Below, one piece after another: positions 60,972 through 64,000 of a DNA stretch of 64,000 nt. How positions within the stretch are numbered: the stretch's first letter is position 1; every line of letters begins with the position of its first letter. The notes under the pieces are model-generated. The model did not search any database and was not told the origin of the DNA. It saw only the letters and a list, made by a program, of their open reading frames with translations. The DNA comes from Rhizobiales bacterium GAS188 (GTDB lineage Bacteria > Pseudomonadota > Alphaproteobacteria > Rhizobiales > Beijerinckiaceae). Location of the stretch: the NCBI GenBank assembly GCA_900104855.1, contig FNSS01000001.1, positions 1,612,001 through 1,676,000 on the forward strand, written 5' to 3'. Both the position numbers and the translations under genes were made by a program.

Positions 60972-62180
60972 GTGCCGCGTCCCGTCCTGGAGGTCGCGGA
61001 TATCTTCCGCGCCCACGGCCAGGCTTGGCGTGAGGCCAACGCCGGCCATGTGAGTCTTGGCCAATTGAAAGTGATGGCGGCGATCGAGAACTGCCGCACG
61101 GCGGCGCTCGGCGGTCATGTCGCGCGTTGCGAGGATTGCGCTCACACGATCATCGCTTACAACTCGTGTCGTAACCGTCATTGTCCGAAGTGTCAGGGCG
61201 CGGCGGCCAGAACGTGGCTCGCCGAGCGCGAAGTCGAACTCTTGCCCGTTGCCTATTATCACCTCGTGTTCACGCTGCCGGCCGCCGTCGCCGACATCGC
61301 CTATCAGAACAAGGCGACGGTCTATGACATTCTGTTCAAGGTGTCGTCCGAAACGCTGATCACGATCGCGGCCGATCCAAAACACTTGGGCGCGCGCGTC
61401 GGCGCCGTATCCGTTCTCCACACCTGGGGATCGGCGCTCACGCATCATCCGCACATTCACATGATCGCGCCGGGGGGCGGCCTCTCGCTGGATGGTCTGC
61501 GGTGGGTCGCCTGCCGGCCCGGCTTCTTTCTGCCGGTGCGGGTTCTTTCTCGGCTGTTCCGTCGTCTCTTCCTCGAAAAGCTCATGGCCGCGTTCGACGC
61601 CGGCCGCCTGCAGTTTTTTGGCGCCCACGCCGACCTTTCGGCGCGCGCTGCATTCACGGCCTTTCTGGCGCCGTTGCGCACGGTGGAATGGGTTGTCTAC
61701 GCCAAGCGACCCTTTGGCGGACCCGAGGCCGTGCTGGCTTATCTCTCCCGCTACACACATCGCGTCGCCATATCCAACGCCCGGCTGACCGCGCTCCAAG
61801 AGGGCGCCGTTGCGTTCAAATGGAAAGACTATCGGATCAAGGGGCGTGATCGCCACAAGACGATGAGGCTCGCCGTCCCAGAGTTCATCCGCCGCTTTCT
61901 CATTCACGTCCTGCCGAGCGGCTTCCACCGCATTCGCCATTGCGGCCTATTCGCCAGCGGCGTCCGCGCGCACAATATTGCCCTCGCGCGCCGGTTGCTC
62001 GCGGTTGCCGCGCAGGCCCGTCAAGACGGCGGCGTCAATGACCCCGGCGACGCCGATCCGCCCACCCCTTCGCGTCCATGCCCATGCTGCGGTGGCCGCA
62101 TGATCATCATCGAGACCTTCGAACGCGCAGGCGCTCAGCGCCCCGCTTCGCACAGCCAGATCAGGATCGACACATCATGA
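60972..62180 (+). CDS. IS91-family HUH (Y2) transposase of copy 2
   Basis: A 402-residue transposase of the same length as copy 1's. It carries zinc-type cysteines (CEDCAH, CRNRHCPKC), HUH motif HHPHIH, twin tyrosines in AYLSRYTHRVAISNARL and the C-terminal CPCCGG. It starts with GTG 60972. Roughly three-quarters or more of residues match copy 1 by eye. All catalytic residues are intact, so the element may be active. Confidence 0.94.
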   Translation: MPRPVLEVADIFRAHGQAWREANAGHVSLGQLKVMAAIENCRTAALGGHVARCEDCAHTIIAYNSCRNRHCPKCQGAAARTWLAEREVELLPVAYYHLVFTLPAAVADIAYQNKATVYDILFKVSSETLITIAADPKHLGARVGAVSVLHTWGSALTHHPHIHMIAPGGGLSLDGLRWVACRPGFFLPVRVLSRLFRRLFLEKLMAAFDAGRLQFFGAHADLSARAAFTAFLAPLRTVEWVVYAKRPFGGPEAVLAYLSRYTHRVAISNARLTALQEGAVAFKWKDYRIKGRDRHKTMRLAVPEFIRRFLIHVLPSGFHRIRHCGLFASGVRAHNIALARRLLAVAAQARQDGGVNDPGDADPPTPSRPCPCCGGRMIIIETFERAGAQRPASHSQIRIDTS

Positions 62181-62656
62181 TCGAGATCGAGTCGCCCGCC
62201 GCGTCGCAACGCCGCCCGTTCTCACCGCTGGCCGCTCGCCAGCGTCGACGCGCTTTGCTCGATAATGCTCTGCGTTCCCCATCCAAGCGCCCTCGGCGCC
62301 CCGAACCTGATCCCTCCAGCGGCAAGAGACGCGCCCTTCGACCCTCCAATCCGACAAGAGTGCGCTCGATCTTCCTTTCGAGCGCGCGACACCGACAGCC
62401 CACGATCCTCAAATCCCCATAGACCGCGCTCGCCACGTCGGCGCTTCCATCACGCGGTTTCCTCCTTGGGAGGCTTTCAAACGCCGGCCTCAACCGCGCG
62501 TGACGCAGCGCCTGTGCCAGAGGCCAGCGTCCGAAACCCTTCACCATGGCCGTCGAAAGCACCTCGCCTGCCTGGCGACGGCTTTCGAGAACCGCCGCAT
62601 GGGCCGGAATCGGCCATAATGGGCGCAAATCGGCCGCAGCTCCTCGGCGGACGCAA

Positions 62657-63306
62657 GGCCTGCTCACCACCTGAGTGGACCTCCAGCCCCTGGCTATCAT
62701 CCGTCAGGTATCCACCACTAAGCCCCCGCCTTCCGCCCCATCCCGCGCGCCTCGAAGAACCAGGCGGCGGCGAGGAGCGGCCCGATGAGCGCGAGGCCGG
62801 CGAAGCCGAGGAACAGCGGCCAGATCGACAGGCCCGTGACCACATAGGAATCGCTCGAGCGCAGGCCGATGAAATCCGCCCCGCTCGCCGCCGAGGAACG
62901 GGTCACGCTGACCACGGCCGGCAGATGGATATCGCCCGTCGCATTCGTCGCGATGCGGCGCACCGAGCCGCCCGTCGCCTCGGCGATCGGGCGCAGCCGC
63001 TCGGTATCCGAGATGACGTCCTGGAATTCCTTGGAATCGGCGGCGCCTGCCGAGACCAGCGCCGTCTGGTCGCCTTGCTTGAGCCGGTAGAGCCCCTCTT
63101 CGGCGGCCGTGAAGGCGCCCTTCCACAGCCCCTCCTCGGCCTTGGCGAGCGTCAATGTCGAGGCCGCGCCACTGGGCGCCGTGATCTCGACCGGCGCGAC
63201 GCTGTCAGCGAGCGTCTGGCGCTCGACCAGCACCTGATGCCCGTCGGCCGTGGCGCGCAGCGCCTCCTCGTCGAGCTCGGGCTCCTTCATCAGCCAATGC
63301 GACATG
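62657..63306 (-). repeat. Right-hand copy of the 650-bp duplication
   Basis: The partner of 39797-40445. It begins about 110 bases beyond the right end of IS91-type copy 2 and covers the last 590 bases of the membrane-protein gene plus about 60 bases after its stop. The right copy is embedded in a complete-looking reading frame, so it is likely the source. Confidence 0.88.
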
Positions 63307-64000
63307 CGCCGCAGGAGATCGAGATAAGGCCCGCCGCCCTCATAGCCGCGCGGCCACAGCCAGAGCTGGTCGGTCAGGAACAGGCCGACCCGCCCATCCC
63401 CGACGCGCGCCAGATCGAGCAACGCCGTCTCGTCCGGCCCGTCGAGCACCACATGGCCGTCGCGCACCCGGGCGCCGATGGCGCGCAGCCAATCGCCCCA
63501 AGGCTGGTCTTTGGAGTTCCAGTTCGGCAGGTCGCGGGTCACGGGATGCCGTTGTCCCTCGATGCCGACATGGGGCCGATAGGGCGTCTCGATGATGCGC
63601 CCATCCGGTATGGCCGGCAGGACGGATTCGAGCTGCGTGTTCCATAGTCCGGTGCGGCCGATGAATTCGGGGCCGGCCGAGATCAAGAGCGCGCCGCCGC
63701 CGCGCACATAATCGGCGATATTGCCGAAATAGCGCTGCGGCAAGGTGATGTTGTTGGTGAAGCGGTCGAAGATCACGAGATCGAAATCATGCAGCTTCTC
63801 CTCGAACAGCTCCTTCTGCGGGAAGGCGATGAGGGCGAGCTCGTTGATCGGCGTGCCGTCGGACTTTTCCGGCGGGCGCAGGATGGTGAAATGCACCAGA
63901 TCGACGGACGGATCGGATTTCAGGAGGTTGCGCCAGACTCGCTCGCCGGCATGCGGAGCGCCGGAGACCAGGAGCACGCGCAGCCTTTCGCGCACGCCGT
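62718..64000 (-). CDS. Large membrane protein with glutamine amidotransferase-like domain (partial)
   Basis: At least 425 residues, running off the window; a GTG at 63995 is unlikely to be the true start. The visible part begins RERLRVLLVSGAPHAGERVWRNLLKSDPSVDLVHFTILRPPEK, followed by LIIFDRF-type strands and GGALLISAGPEF, an amidotransferase-like fold. LPNWNSKDQPWGDWLRAIGA comes next, then a beta-rich domain. The C-terminus ends in one membrane helix (SIWPLFLGFAGLALIGPLLAAAWFFEARG). Homologues sit in MoxR/DUF58/vWA clusters of Alphaproteobacteria. Function is unknown. Confidence 0.85.
   Translation of the reverse strand, partial: GVRERLRVLLVSGAPHAGERVWRNLLKSDPSVDLVHFTILRPPEKSDGTPINELALIAFPQKELFEEKLHDFDLVIFDRFTNNITLPQRYFGNIADYVRGGGALLISAGPEFIGRTGLWNTQLESVLPAIPDGRIIETPYRPHVGIEGQRHPVTRDLPNWNSKDQPWGDWLRAIGARVRDGHVVLDGPDETALLDLARVGDGRVGLFLTDQLWLWPRGYEGGGPYLDLLRRMSHWLMKEPELDEEALRATADGHQVLVERQTLADSVAPVEITAPSGAASTLTLAKAEEGLWKGAFTAAEEGLYRLKQGDQTALVSAGAADSKEFQDVISDTERLRPIAEATGGSVRRIATNATGDIHLPAVVSVTRSSAASGADFIGLRSSDSYVVTGLSIWPLFLGFAGLALIGPLLAAAWFFEARGMGRKAGA

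Larger units (their letters stand above)
59934..62544 (+). mobile_element. IS91-family element, copy 2 (recombinase plus HUH transposase)
   Basis: A 2.6-kb element in the opposite orientation to copy 1, reading outward from the island. Its left end 59934-59955 matches copy 1 at 21 of 22 bases. Hairpins precede the recombinase. Downstream of the transposase lie CTCAAATCCCCATAG (62408-62422), a CCTCC-TTG-GGAGG hairpin (62461-62473) and the final CCTTCAC (62538-62544). No target duplication is expected for IS91-type elements and none was seen. Confidence 0.82.

Noticed and set aside
40868-62544. A composite transposon moving as one unit
   Set aside because: The two IS91-type elements are related but clearly diverged and no target duplication is visible, so joint transposition cannot be claimed from sequence alone.
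1-64000. CRISPR array, retron, diversity-generating element or phage
   Set aside because: No regularly spaced short repeats, reverse transcriptase, capsid, terminase or Cas-type genes were seen anywhere in the window.

Overview
This is a high-GC window from an alphaproteobacterium, most likely Hyphomicrobiales (Rhizobiales). The evidence is codon bias, many LysR/TetR regulators, a FixL/FixJ-type two-component pair, Tat-exported enzymes, YbfB/YjiJ-type MFS, GlxA, DUF4331 and DUF1254/DUF1214 proteins. Genus is not determinable by reading. No rRNA, tRNA or CRISPR array was seen. The content is mostly accessory metabolism, transport and regulation with many gene remnants and short duplications, so it reads as a plastic region rather than core genome.

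Layout. 1-7243: a peptide/nickel-type ABC importer operon (binding protein, two permeases, two ATPases, each junction after the first overlapping by 4 bp) with a paralogous binding protein transcribed divergently. 7279-24727: small oxidative-stress and xenobiotic-type genes (three related alpha/beta hydrolases in the window, glyoxalase-like, NIPSNAP, Ohr, SDR, GlcG/HbpS-like, epoxide hydrolase, MFS), each near its own LysR, TetR or GlxA regulator. Scattered among them are a 406-bp copy of the second ABC ATPase, a truncated GST, an alcohol dehydrogenase remnant and a lost LysR gene whose promoter survives. 24763-28636: a TetR-controlled EmrAB-type drug efflux operon with two clear operators. 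28728-39653: a TMEM175-type channel, a large TPR protein, a flavin monooxygenase, an L,D-transpeptidase-like protein with altered active-site residues, hydrolases, and a 990-residue winged-helix/NTPase/TPR regulator.

40868-62544 is the most interesting part. Two related, non-identical IS91-family elements, each a tyrosine recombinase plus an HUH Y2 transposase, lie in opposite orientations reading outward. Between them is a compact gene set: a decayed and an intact MASE4-type histidine kinase, a FixJ-like regulator, a lone receiver, a Gly/Arg-rich exported protein, a formylglycine-generating enzyme overlapping its partner Tat-exported sulfatase, a DUF3302/HlyD pair, a tandem array of DUF1254/DUF1214 exported proteins (four complete genes plus at least three remnants) and a SphA/MetA-type outer-membrane protein. 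The inferred picture is an envelope module sensed by the two-component system. It would consist of a sulfatase matured in the cytoplasm and exported, a trans-envelope adaptor, periplasmic DUF1254/1214 proteins and an outer-membrane channel. No substrate can be named.

Outside both IS elements lie copies of the 3' end of one membrane-protein gene: a 649-bp fragment at 39797-40445, and the longer gene at 62718 that runs off the window end.
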